Shown: in pieces, positions 9,698-18,170 of the stretch
How positions within the stretch are numbered: the first letter of the stretch is position 1
How the letters are laid out: each line of letters begins with the position of its first letter
Assembly (NCBI RefSeq): GCF_007860095.1
Contig: NZ_SJPT01000009.1
Span: 151,693-215,692 of the forward strand
Direction: 5' to 3'
Origin: Novipirellula galeiformis
GTDB lineage: Bacteria > Planctomycetota > Planctomycetia > Pirellulales > Pirellulaceae
Length of the DNA stretch: 64,000 nt
The notes under the pieces: model-generated
Database searches by the model: none
What the model saw: the letters and a program-made list of their open reading frames with translations, nothing else
What the model was told of the DNA's origin: nothing
Made by a program: the position numbers and the translations under genes

Positions 9698-11994
9698 TAC
9701 TTGCCAGAAACCACACGAATCGCGTCCGCGTGAACATTCCCACTACCGTCAGCCGAAAGCGTCACGGCGCAATCTTCACCGAGTTTCAGATCAAACGTAC
9801 CAAGCGAAAGAAACAAGTCGTCGACGGGAGGTGCCGTTTGCATGTTGACGATTTTGGTAACCACATCGTCGCCCGTTTTGACTTCCACGCTCACCTTATC
9901 GCTACGGTTTTCATGAGCCTGGTAGGCAATCATGATCTGATGTTGGCCTGGGGCCGGTGCAGCAAACTCGAACCGAATCGTGGCACCTTTTTTGCCACCG
10001 TAGAGGTAGTGTGAGCCGACGAATTTTGGCAACCCCGTCCCCTCAGTCCAACCGCCCGTCTTTTTCGCCTTGGTATCATCGATCACCAAACCACTGATTT
10101 TGGCCGGATCAATTCCCGCTCGGCTAGGCTTTTTACGAGGGGGGAATCCGGTCGGCGGTGCCAATGGCAACGCGTCATCGGGCACCACGATCTCGGAGTT
10201 GACGGTATCGCGACGAGCTTTGCCGGGCTGATTGAGCAACTCAGCCATCTCCGACCAATACTTGCCATACACTTCGCGTGGCGTACAGTCGTGACGAACA
10301 CAAATACTCGCCGCCTTGCCGACGACCTCGCCCATCATCCCGCACGTTCGCATCACACGCACGGTGCCCAAGGCCTGATGCGTCACACTGATGCAACGGC
10401 CTGCCATAAACAGATTCGAGATATTTCGCGAATAGAAGGTTCGATAGGGAACCGGATAACCGTAGTTGCGATCGATACGTCGATCATGGACGGCGATTGA
10501 GATGAATGGGTTGTCGGGAAACTTTTCAGCATACTGTTCTTTCGGATAGTGCAGATCGATCGACCAAGTACTCGGCACACAACCGTCGGGATAAGCCACT
10601 TTGTTGACCACATCGTCCTGCGTCAACACGATATCCCCCATCAAACGACGCGATTCACGCGGGCCGCCGATATAAGCGACCCAGGTCAGGTAGGCGTTCT
10701 TGTGCTTGTCGGCACCGTCACCGTTTTTCATCGCATTGAACGCTCCATAGACCGCTCGCAAATTCCAGTCACGGATCGCTTCGGCATGGTTGATTGGATC
10801 TTTATCAAACCCGCTCTCCCAAAACCATTGGCCATGATGGTCACGTGGATAGGGAAAATCGTCCATGTTCAGCGGTAGCGCCCATGGTGTTTCAGGGAAT
10901 TCCGTTGGGCGATCCGCTTCGTCCCAAGCCCACATGTTGCTCATGCCCATGCGGCCCTCAGGCGTCATTTCACTATCCGCACCGGCGAGATGCCCGATCG
11001 TGGCATGGCCGGTGCAATCGGCAAACAGCGTTCCCGAAAAACGGATTTGATCGCCGGTGCGAGTGTCAAACGCCATCACACTTTCGATTTGGTTGTCTTT
11101 GGTATCGACCTTGTACGCGTGATGGTTCAAGAACAAATCGATCTTGGGCTCGGCACGCACGATCGCTTCTTTTTTGGCATCCTCGAACTCTTCGTAGGTG
11201 CCCGGTGACTTGGTAGCGTTATCGGAAAACTCGGTAACGATTTCACCGACGCGAGGATAATTTCCTCGGCGAACGTGCCCCATCGCCCAAACGCGAATTT
11301 CGCTCGATCCGTTTCCGCCCAACACGCCACGGTTCTGCACCAATGCCACTTTGCATCCCATCCGCGCTGCGGAAATCGCGGTCCCCATTCCCGCGTAACC
11401 GCCGCCGATGACCACGATGTCATAGCCACTTTTTTCCGTCGGCTTGTCCCCCAAACCGAGTTGCTTGCGACGCCATGGCCCCAACACGATCGATTCGTTT
11501 GGAGGTTCCTCACCCGACTTGGTGAAATAAATCGCGTCACAGCGTCCGTCGAAACCAGTTAGATCTTTCAACGCCACGGTGGCCTTGGTGTCGCTGATTT
11601 CAACCGTCCCTCCGGCCTCCCAAAACCAATCGGCGTTTTGGGTTCCGAAGGTGTGGTCGAGCGTCTCGCCGTCCACGGCGATTTGGAATTTCCCAGGGGC
11701 TCCGGGGGCTTCCCAGCGAGCGACCCAATCCTTGGTGCGTGCAAACACGTGGTACGTTCCCGTGCTCGGGAACTCGACAGTAGCCGTCGCATCCTCAACC
11801 GGCTTTCCGAGCCCGTGGGCGATCAAATAAGGCGACCCCATCGTCATGATCGATTGGGTGTCGAGTTTCCAGCCGCCGGGCTGCTCAAAACTCTCTGCTT
11901 CAACGAAGAGCGAGTCTGCCGCAAACGCAGGCTGCAACAATAGCGAAATCAGAACGAGGGTCGATGTTTTGATCATTCTTTGCATCAACGTCAT
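9697..11994 (-). CDS. Exported FAD-dependent oxidoreductase with flanking beta-sandwich domains
   Basis: The start at 11994 (alternatives 12051, 11985, 11976) precedes a signal peptide (LVLISLLLQPAFA). About 765 residues. N-terminal part (to about residue 180) resembles a carbohydrate-binding or golvesin-like sandwich (VEFPSTGTYHVFARTKDW). The FAD domain follows with the dinucleotide motif YDIVVIGGGYAGMG and GVLGGNGSSEIRVWAMGH, then FADCTGHATIGHLAG and NLFMAGRCISVTHQALG, as in FAD_oxidored proteins. A second sandwich domain closes the protein (IRFEFAAPAPGQHQIMIAYQ). The substrate is unknown; polysaccharide- or polyol-related substrates are often guessed for such exported planctomycete enzymes. 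One-base overlap with the NosR-like gene suggests that protein is its electron partner. Confidence 0.9.
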   Translation of the reverse strand: MTLMQRMIKTSTLVLISLLLQPAFAADSLFVEAESFEQPGGWKLDTQSIMTMGSPYLIAHGLGKPVEDATATVEFPSTGTYHVFARTKDWVARWEAPGAPGKFQIAVDGETLDHTFGTQNADWFWEAGGTVEISDTKATVALKDLTGFDGRCDAIYFTKSGEEPPNESIVLGPWRRKQLGLGDKPTEKSGYDIVVIGGGYAGMGTAISAARMGCKVALVQNRGVLGGNGSSEIRVWAMGHVRRGNYPRVGEIVTEFSDNATKSPGTYEEFEDAKKEAIVRAEPKIDLFLNHHAYKVDTKDNQIESVMAFDTRTGDQIRFSGTLFADCTGHATIGHLAGADSEMTPEGRMGMSNMWAWDEADRPTEFPETPWALPLNMDDFPYPRDHHGQWFWESGFDKDPINHAEAIRDWNLRAVYGAFNAMKNGDGADKHKNAYLTWVAYIGGPRESRRLMGDIVLTQDDVVNKVAYPDGCVPSTWSIDLHYPKEQYAEKFPDNPFISIAVHDRRIDRNYGYPVPYRTFYSRNISNLFMAGRCISVTHQALGTVRVMRTCGMMGEVVGKAASICVRHDCTPREVYGKYWSEMAELLNQPGKARRDTVNSEIVVPDDALPLAPPTGFPPRKKPSRAGIDPAKISGLVIDDTKAKKTGGWTEGTGLPKFVGSHYLYGGKKGATIRFEFAAPAPGQHQIMIAYQAHENRSDKVSVEVKTGDDVVTKIVNMQTAPPVDDLFLSLGTFDLKLGEDCAVTLSADGSGNVHADAIRVVSGK

Positions 11995-12217
11995 ATGAGA
12001 CCTAGCAGGACAGCGGGGAAGGGATCGATTGGGTCGGTAAGGCGGCTTCATTGTATTTCACCAGCGAGGACGTAACCACCATTGCCAATGGGACAACGCC
12101 GGAATCGCCATCGCGGAGGAGAAAAACGCATTGACGAAGGTAAAACCGTACCGACAAAGGCTGCGAGTGAATGCAGCATCGAGACTCCGCTCGACGTCAC
12201 CACGCTTTGCCGCCGCC

Positions 12218-13567
12218 TTAACCGAGCAACATCCGTCCGACATTGATGTAGATGACAATCCCCAAAATGTCGACGATCCCCGCCACAAACGGATTGCTCA
12301 TCAACGCGGGATCGAGACCGGCACGTTTGAACGCAATCGGCAAGGAGGCGCCGCACATGCATCCGCAGACAATGACGGCTAACAAGGTGATGGGGATCAC
12401 CAGAGCGTCATGAAACGAGGGGGCGACCATGACCGCGACGCAAAATCCAATGGTCGCCAAAAATCCGCCCAACACCAACGACACAATACTCTCGCGAACC
12501 AAGACACGGCGCCAGTCGCGGAATTTCACCTGCCCACTCGTCATCGCGGTGATCACGAGCGTGGCCGATTGGCTGCCGGAATTTCCTCCCGCACTAATGA
12601 TCAACGGAATGAACCACACCAACCAAACAAATTGCTTTAGTTCTTCTTCATAATGCCGCAGTGCAAATGCGGTGAGCAACGCAGCGAAAAACAAAATCGT
12701 CAACCAAATCCCGCGTTTCCAGGACAAGGTCAGCAACCGGATCCGGAGAAAGTCATCCTCCAACGGCGCCACCGCAGCGATTCGCTGGGCATCCTCGGTC
12801 AATTCTTCGCGCACGACGTCAATCACATCATCGTGCGTGATGATCCCTAGCAACCTTCGACTGGCGTCAACCACTGGAATCGCCAACAGGTTAAATCGCT
12901 CCACTTTCTGGGCCACCGATTCCTGGTCCTCGCTGACCAAGGCGACGACCACATCCGTTTCCATCATCTCCCCCAGCGTCAGTTCGGGGTGCGCCAGCGA
13001 GGAAACCAATTGTCGCGTCGAGACGATCCCGCGAAGCGAATCATCCTCGTCAACGACGTACAAGTAATAGATCGTTTCGAGCTGGCTTGCCTGTCGTCCC
13101 AGTTCATCCAGCGCTTGACGCACCGTTAGCTTTTGGCCGAGTTTGGCGACCTCGGTCGTCATCAAACCGCCCGCCGTCTCCTCTTGGTAAGAGCGGAGAC
13201 GTTGGATGTTGCGACGATCTTTGACTGGCAACAAGGGCAGAATCTCTCGGACTCGCTCGTCCGACAACTCTTGGATTAAGTCGACACGATCATCGGCTGG
13301 AATCTCTTCAACGAGCGCGGCGACCTGCGACGGTTCGTGGTCGCTGAGCATCGCCACTTGGCGTTCTTCATTGAAGTAGCCAAAGATTTCCGAGCGCCGC
13401 GAAGCCTCGGCAAACTGCAGGACTTCCCAAGCCTCTTCGTTGGAAAGCCCCTCCATGAACTCCGCCGTACGCCCGGGGTTCAGGGTCGTGCAAAACTCTT
13501 CGAGTTCGGCTCGATTTTTCTCGGCCAACATTTCGCGTAATTCAGGCAGGAAGAGCGTGTTGACCAT
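12218..13567 (-). CDS. mgtE: Magnesium transporter MgtE
   Basis: 449 residues, the usual length. The cytoplasmic N domain (residues 1-125; repeated helical units such as LVEEIPADDRVDLIQEL) is followed by two CBS domains (about 130-250; YYLYVVDEDDSLRGIVSTRQL and AIPVVDASRRLLGIITHDDVID) and then five membrane segments. The pore signature GGNSGSQSATLV and the terminal GLDPALMSNPFVAGIVDILGI are present. Known members form homodimeric Mg2+ channels gated by Mg2+ binding to the N and CBS domains. The gene stands alone between the FAD oxidoreductase and efp. A separate corA lies at 21.7 kb, so the window encodes two magnesium uptake systems. Confidence 0.97.
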   Translation of the reverse strand: MVNTLFLPELREMLAEKNRAELEEFCTTLNPGRTAEFMEGLSNEEAWEVLQFAEASRRSEIFGYFNEERQVAMLSDHEPSQVAALVEEIPADDRVDLIQELSDERVREILPLLPVKDRRNIQRLRSYQEETAGGLMTTEVAKLGQKLTVRQALDELGRQASQLETIYYLYVVDEDDSLRGIVSTRQLVSSLAHPELTLGEMMETDVVVALVSEDQESVAQKVERFNLLAIPVVDASRRLLGIITHDDVIDVVREELTEDAQRIAAVAPLEDDFLRIRLLTLSWKRGIWLTILFFAALLTAFALRHYEEELKQFVWLVWFIPLIISAGGNSGSQSATLVITAMTSGQVKFRDWRRVLVRESIVSLVLGGFLATIGFCVAVMVAPSFHDALVIPITLLAVIVCGCMCGASLPIAFKRAGLDPALMSNPFVAGIVDILGIVIYINVGRMLLG

Positions 13568-13971
13568 GGCATTAAAGAGAAAAAACGCACACCGGCGTTC
13601 ATTTCATAGGCAGTAAGAATGCGGAGAAGAATGAAAATGACGGAATGAAATGTCGCCCTCCAATGGTGCAAAGATGACCATGCCCTGCGGGGCGTTTGCA
13701 TCGGGCGACGCGTCGGGGACGCTAATGTCAGGCGTTTGTACCGTTACAGGCTCCGTTCCCAGTCAAACGCAGGAGAACGAGCCCGAAAGTGCCATGGGGT
13801 CTCGAATCGGCTAAAACCGATCCGAACCACTCCAACACCGCTGTAAACAGGGAGGCAAGAATGATTGGGTGAAATCCCAATAGCCGCTTGGGCGTTAGCC
13901 CCGGTTAAACCACTTGAACCGTGGCTAACGTCAAAACGGCTAATCTCCCGAAAGACTCCTGCCTACCTGCT
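13568..13971. other. Gene-free stretch between mgtE and efp
   Basis: About 400 bases upstream of mgtE and downstream of efp. It holds the nested inverted repeat at 13881-13942, listed separately, and presumably the mgtE promoter. Nothing else was recognised, and no M-box-like magnesium riboswitch could be identified by eye. Confidence 0.45.
13881..13942. repeat. Nested inverted repeat downstream of efp
   Basis: Inner arms at 13894-13906 and 13917-13929 (GTTAGCCCCGGTT against AACCGTGGCTAAC) pair at 12 of 13 positions with a 10-nt loop. Outer hexamers TAGCCG (13881) and CGGCTA (13937) are also complementary. The structure could end efp transcription, though no T-run follows, or be a dispersed planctomycete repeat; I recall similar GTTAGCC-rich elements in Rhodopirellula intergenic DNA. 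Confidence 0.75.
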
Positions 13972-14541
13972 CTAGTTGCTGACCCGCTCGACGTACTCGC
14001 CCGATCGGGAATCGATCTTGATCACGTTGCCGATTTTGATAAAGCCAGGAACGTTAAATTCCGCGCCCGTTTCCACGGTTGCCGGCTTGGTCACATTCGT
14101 GGCGGTATCACCCTTGGCTCCGGGCACGCAATCGGTGACTTCCAATTCGACATGATTGGGCGGTTCGACGGTAATCGCGTTACCGTTGTACAACGTCATC
14201 GAACAACTCATGCCATCTTTCAAATACTTCCAGATGTCACCGGCAACTTCGCTGCTAACTTCATATTGCTCAAACGATTCGTTATGCATGAAGACGAACT
14301 CGTCACCTTGGCGATACAAAAATTGAACCTCGGTCGTTTCGACATCAGCCGATTCAAGCGAGTCTCCCCCTTTGTAGGTCCGTTCCAAGGTGGTTTGGCG
14401 GATCAAATTTTTCATCCTACATTTGTAGAACGCGTTGCCTTTTCCTGGTTTGACGAACATCATTTCGGTCATGATGTATGGTTCGCCATCAATTTGGACC
14501 TTAAGTCCTTTGCGGAAGTCGCTTGTGTTATAAGTAGCCAT
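13972..14541 (-). CDS. efp: Translation elongation factor P
   Basis: 189 residues, typical for EF-P, with the three-barrel layout. It relieves ribosomes stalled at polyproline stretches. The tip of domain I reads VKPGKGNAF with the modifiable lysine at residue 34, the position that carries beta-lysine in Escherichia coli EF-P. The C-terminal barrel contains the conserved TGAEFNVPGFIKIGNVIKIDSRSGEYVERV. Directly divergent, 72 bases away, is the lysine 2,3-aminomutase-like epmB, which strongly suggests beta-lysylation of Lys34. The ligase EpmA is not in the window. Several proline-rich proteins are encoded nearby (for example 30883-32766), which would need EF-P. Confidence 0.97.
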   Translation of the reverse strand: MATYNTSDFRKGLKVQIDGEPYIMTEMMFVKPGKGNAFYKCRMKNLIRQTTLERTYKGGDSLESADVETTEVQFLYRQGDEFVFMHNESFEQYEVSSEVAGDIWKYLKDGMSCSMTLYNGNAITVEPPNHVELEVTDCVPGAKGDTATNVTKPATVETGAEFNVPGFIKIGNVIKIDSRSGEYVERVSN

Positions 14542-14613
14542 AGACGATGGTTCCGTCTTTACGAGTCAGAGTATTAGTATTACGAATAATGGGGTGACAA
14601 CCCCAGAAATTAC

Positions 14614-15732
14614 ATGATCCAGAAAACGTCCCCCGGCGAGCCGGACGATGGGCAAGTGGCCGACCCTCTCGGGCAACCGGACACGATTCTAACGACATCG
14701 CGGGTTCTTGTCCTGCCCGGTTCCCACGATGATTTCCCGATCTCCTCCACCACCTCTGCAGAGGTCCCTGTAGACTGGCAAACCGCGATGCGCAAGGCGA
14801 TTCGCTCGGGGAAAGAACTGCTCGAACGGCTACAGTTGCCGGCGAGCTCGTTTCCCGGGAATTTGGAATCGTTTCCCACCTTTGTCCCGCTGGAGTTTTT
14901 ACAGCGGATGACCCCCGGCGACCTCGCCGACCCGCTGCTGCGTCAAGTGCTACCGGTCAGCGAAGAATTGGCCTCCGTCCCTGATTTCGTCGCCGATCCT
15001 GTAGGCGATTTGGATGCTTTGGCCGCCGGAGGGCTGATTCACAAATACGAGGGACGCGCGTTGTTGATCGTCTCGGGAGCTTGTGGAGTCCATTGCCGAT
15101 ACTGTTTCCGCCGTGAATTCCCGTATAGCGAGGCGGGTTCGCGACGCGAAAACTGGGATCCCGCAATCCAATACATTCAATCGCACCGCGACATCGAAGA
15201 GGTGATCCTCAGCGGCGGCGATCCTTTGACCCTAACCGACGCGCCGCTGTTCGATCTGATCGACCGACTCGATGCGATTGATCATGTCCGCCGCATCCGG
15301 TTTCATACCCGCATGCCCATCGTGATTCCGCAACGGGTCACGCCGGCGATCTGTAAACGACTACAAAAAACGCGTGCGACGGTCTGGTTCGTCGTCCACG
15401 CCAACCATGCAAATGAGTTAGACTCCGCAGTCATGGACCGCTTGGAGATGTTGGTGGATGCGGGAATCCCCGTTTTGAATCAAGCTGTCCTGCTGCGTGG
15501 AGTGAACGACGACGAGCAAACACTAGTCGATTTGTTCATGAAGCTCGTCAACCATCGCGTCCAACCTTATTACTTGCATCAACTCGATCGGGTCCGAGGC
15601 ACCCAACATTTCGAAGTTCCGGTCGAGCGAGGACTCGAACTGATCGCGAACATCCGCACTCGGTTACCCGGATACGCCGTGCCGACGTACGTCACCGAAC
15701 AAGCTGGCCAGCCTGCGAAAACACCACTGTAA
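14614..15732 (+). CDS. epmB: EF-P lysine 2,3-aminomutase EpmB-like radical SAM protein
   Basis: 372 residues. The radical SAM cluster motif C-x3-C-x2-C is at Cys157, Cys161 and Cys164 (SGACGVHCRYCFRREFPY), followed by EVILSGGDPLTLTD. The C-terminal LPGYAVPTYVTEQAGQPAKTPL carries the expected PLP lysine close to the end. EpmB converts (S)-alpha-lysine to (R)-beta-lysine for attachment to EF-P; the short C-terminus fits EpmB rather than clostridial catabolic lysine aminomutases. The first 45 residues look unstructured, so a later start is possible. Head-to-head arrangement with efp supports the assignment and suggests shared regulation across the 72-base gap. Confidence 0.9.
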   Translation: MIQKTSPGEPDDGQVADPLGQPDTILTTSRVLVLPGSHDDFPISSTTSAEVPVDWQTAMRKAIRSGKELLERLQLPASSFPGNLESFPTFVPLEFLQRMTPGDLADPLLRQVLPVSEELASVPDFVADPVGDLDALAAGGLIHKYEGRALLIVSGACGVHCRYCFRREFPYSEAGSRRENWDPAIQYIQSHRDIEEVILSGGDPLTLTDAPLFDLIDRLDAIDHVRRIRFHTRMPIVIPQRVTPAICKRLQKTRATVWFVVHANHANELDSAVMDRLEMLVDAGIPVLNQAVLLRGVNDDEQTLVDLFMKLVNHRVQPYYLHQLDRVRGTQHFEVPVERGLELIANIRTRLPGYAVPTYVTEQAGQPAKTPL

Positions 15733-15842
15733 GTGGTTGCGATAAACTTGGTTTCCAGTGCTGCGGTTGTTCACTTGAACGACTTGGCAACGCGTTGCTT
15801 TCCGGCCTGCCGCAGAACCTGCATTCCTCGAATGATTAGCGT

Positions 15843-17474
15843 ATGTACGTTTTTGAAAACCCCGTTCTTCAACGCGAGCTACTCGGAAATCTGCGTACCC
15901 ACCGTGCATTCTTGCTGCTTGGACTTTACCAATTATTGCTCGCCGCCGTCGTCCTGATGGCGTGGCCTTCGGAACAACGCCTCGATTTGACCCGCAATCC
16001 GCCTTCGGCAACAAAGCTGGTCAACCTGTTCTTTCTTGGCCAATATGTGATCGCTTCGTTGATGGCCCCCAGTTTCGCGGCCGGCACCATCACCGGCGAA
16101 AAGGAGCGTCGCACCTACGAAATGCTACTCGCCAGTCCGCTGCGACCGGGCGCAATCGTGTTTGGCAAAATGGTCGCGAGTTTGACGCACCTGGGCATGC
16201 TGATCTTCGCGTCGCTACCCATCATTGTGTTGTGTCTACCGCTCGGTGGGGTCAGTGTTTACGAAGTCCTTGCCGCATACCTCGGGCTCATCGTTTCAGT
16301 CATTTTGTTCGGCGCGATCGGCGTCTTTTGCAGCAGCTATTTTTCGCGAACAAGCAGCTCGTTGGTTGTCAGCTATTTGTTCATTCTGCCGTTGGTGATC
16401 GGAGCGATTTTGTTTTGGCAATCGCTCGAGGGGCAAGGCGAGTTGCGTTTGAAATTAGCGGTGTTGGTCATCCCCGCATTTGCACTTTCGGCAGTGATCC
16501 TGATGTGCTCGGCGGCCGCCGGACGGATGCTCTATCCGCCCGATGTGGGCAGCGAAGGCAAAGAGGTGATTGACCTCGAGCGTGAAGCCGAGGAAGCGGT
16601 GGGGCTTGTCATTCAGCCTGACCAGTTCCCGGACCGCTTGTTCGCTCCGCCCAAAAAATCTGAGTTGATGGCCGATGGGGCGAACCCGGTTTATGACAAA
16701 GAAATCCACAGCGAGATTTTTAGTCAGGGAACGTTGATGCTGAGGTTGGTGATTCAAATCAGCATGTTGTTAGCGATCCCGATGATGGGCGCGTTCCTAT
16801 TCTATCAGGATGAAAAGATTGCCTGGTTTACCGTCTATGTGATCGTCTTCAATATGCTGGTTGGCCCCGTATTCTTGGCCGGTTCGATGACCAGTGAACG
16901 TGAGCGACAAACCCTCGACTTGCTGTTAACGACCACATTGACACCCAGTCAAATTTTGTGGGGCAAATTCATCGTGGGCTTCCGCATCTCTGCGGTCCTG
17001 ACATGCTTTTTACTCTGGCCGCTGCTGCTTGGCGGACTGCTGAACTATAGCTATTGGAGCAATTGGTCCAGTGTTCTGGGGATGTTCGCGATCGTGTTAA
17101 TGGTTTGCTTGGTGAACGCCACGATCGCCCAATTGTGCTCGCTATACTCTCGCAAAACGTCGATCGCGTTGATGTCGACCTACATCATGCTGTTGCTGTT
17201 GTATGTCGGTCCGCCCACGATCGTCTCGTTATTGTCGATCCTTGATTTCCCCGCCGCATCGATTGCCAGCGCCGAGTGGCTCGGCGTCACAAGTCCCTTC
17301 TCCGCCGCCTTTTCATTGCCACTCGATGCCAATCTGGTTGAAAATGACGAGCCCGCCAATATCGGAAATCGACAAGTCGTGGCCGGCTACTTTCTGTTTA
17401 GCGTCATGTTATTGGTGTTCTCGACGTTCGCGATGGTCGCCCGTTTGCATTCGCGACAAGGATTGTCCGAATAG
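15843..17474 (+). CDS. ABC-2 type transporter permease
   Basis: 543 residues with about 12 hydrophobic segments. Two similar halves are visible: each begins with a NPVLQRELL / NPVYDKEIHSEIF-like amphipathic stretch and contains an ITGEKERRTYEMLLASPL / MTSERERQTLDLLLTTTL motif, the E-R-R/Q-T...L-L-L signature of ABC-2 permeases. So one polypeptide carries two fused permease units, like NatB- or GldF-type pairs joined together. The substrate is unknown. No ATP-binding subunit is encoded next to it, so the partner ATPase must come from elsewhere in the genome. The 110-base gap to epmB gives no clear sign of co-transcription. Confidence 0.85.
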   Translation: MYVFENPVLQRELLGNLRTHRAFLLLGLYQLLLAAVVLMAWPSEQRLDLTRNPPSATKLVNLFFLGQYVIASLMAPSFAAGTITGEKERRTYEMLLASPLRPGAIVFGKMVASLTHLGMLIFASLPIIVLCLPLGGVSVYEVLAAYLGLIVSVILFGAIGVFCSSYFSRTSSSLVVSYLFILPLVIGAILFWQSLEGQGELRLKLAVLVIPAFALSAVILMCSAAAGRMLYPPDVGSEGKEVIDLEREAEEAVGLVIQPDQFPDRLFAPPKKSELMADGANPVYDKEIHSEIFSQGTLMLRLVIQISMLLAIPMMGAFLFYQDEKIAWFTVYVIVFNMLVGPVFLAGSMTSERERQTLDLLLTTTLTPSQILWGKFIVGFRISAVLTCFLLWPLLLGGLLNYSYWSNWSSVLGMFAIVLMVCLVNATIAQLCSLYSRKTSIALMSTYIMLLLLYVGPPTIVSLLSILDFPAASIASAEWLGVTSPFSAAFSLPLDANLVENDEPANIGNRQVVAGYFLFSVMLLVFSTFAMVARLHSRQGLSE

Positions 17475-17496
17475 GCGTGGCAGCCGCCTTTAATTT

Positions 17497-17581
17497 CTTA
17501 ATCGTAATCCTAATCTTCACTGGTTGGTTACGGTCCAGCGGGGCTTGCACAGACGGGATTAAGATTAAGAGTGGGATTAAG
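17497..17581. terminator. Inverted repeat between convergent genes, probable bidirectional terminator
   Basis: Arms at 17497-17517 and 17561-17581, built of ATTAAG-like units, match at 17 of 21 positions across a 43-base spacer. It lies between the ends of the ABC permease (plus) and the small hypothetical (minus). A bidirectional terminator is plausible; a dispersed repeat is the alternative. Confidence 0.5.
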
Positions 17582-17682
17582 CGTAGGAGTTGCTTGTTCA
17601 AGGGGTAGTGTCGCCAGACGGTGGACCGCGTTTGTGCGAACGCAACTACGGCGTGAATCCCCCATCATTTTTTAAAATGCGT

Positions 17683-18060
17683 CTAGGCATCTTGGCGTGA
17701 GACGAGATAGCTGTGGTCACCGCGAGTGACATAGATGGCGTCTTCGTTCAACCGCACGCACATCGCCACCAAGAACTCGATCAAGCGATCAAACTCCGCT
17801 TCATAGTTGAACGAGACTTCAAACCGTTCCATCACATCGTGCACCATCTCGTCGTGTCCGTCGATCCAATAGCCTTTGACCGGCGTTGGTGTTTGAGTGT
17901 AGGCGCGATATCGCTGCATCAAAAAGCGATGGATCGCCGAGCGTGCCGTCTCGGTGTCGTGATAGAACCGCGGATCATCCAATTTGTGCGACGGAATATA
18001 AAAGACCGTCATCTTGCCCAAGGAATGTAAATGAGGAACCGGATGATTGGGCTGAGTCAT
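17683..18060 (-). CDS. Small conserved-looking hypothetical protein
   Basis: 125 residues with no signal peptide or membrane segment. It begins MTQPNHPVPHLHSLGKMTVFYIPSHKLDDPRFYHDTETARSAIH in mixed character and ends with EDAIYVTRGDHSYLVSRQDA. The composition (acidic and aromatic, ordered alternation) is that of a real soluble protein. I do not recognise the family. The parvulin gene stops about 110 bases upstream of this start on the same strand, so it could be the last gene of that unit. No catalytic motif can be pointed to. Confidence 0.65.
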   Translation of the reverse strand: MTQPNHPVPHLHSLGKMTVFYIPSHKLDDPRFYHDTETARSAIHRFLMQRYRAYTQTPTPVKGYWIDGHDEMVHDVMERFEVSFNYEAEFDRLIEFLVAMCVRLNEDAIYVTRGDHSYLVSRQDA

Positions 18061-18170
18061 GGATCAACAATGATTTTTGTAAAAAAGTAACGACACCCTG
18101 TACTGACAAGAATGCCCCGTCCTGGGGAAGGCCACAACGCACGAAAACGTCAGGCAAGGGTAATTTCCAT

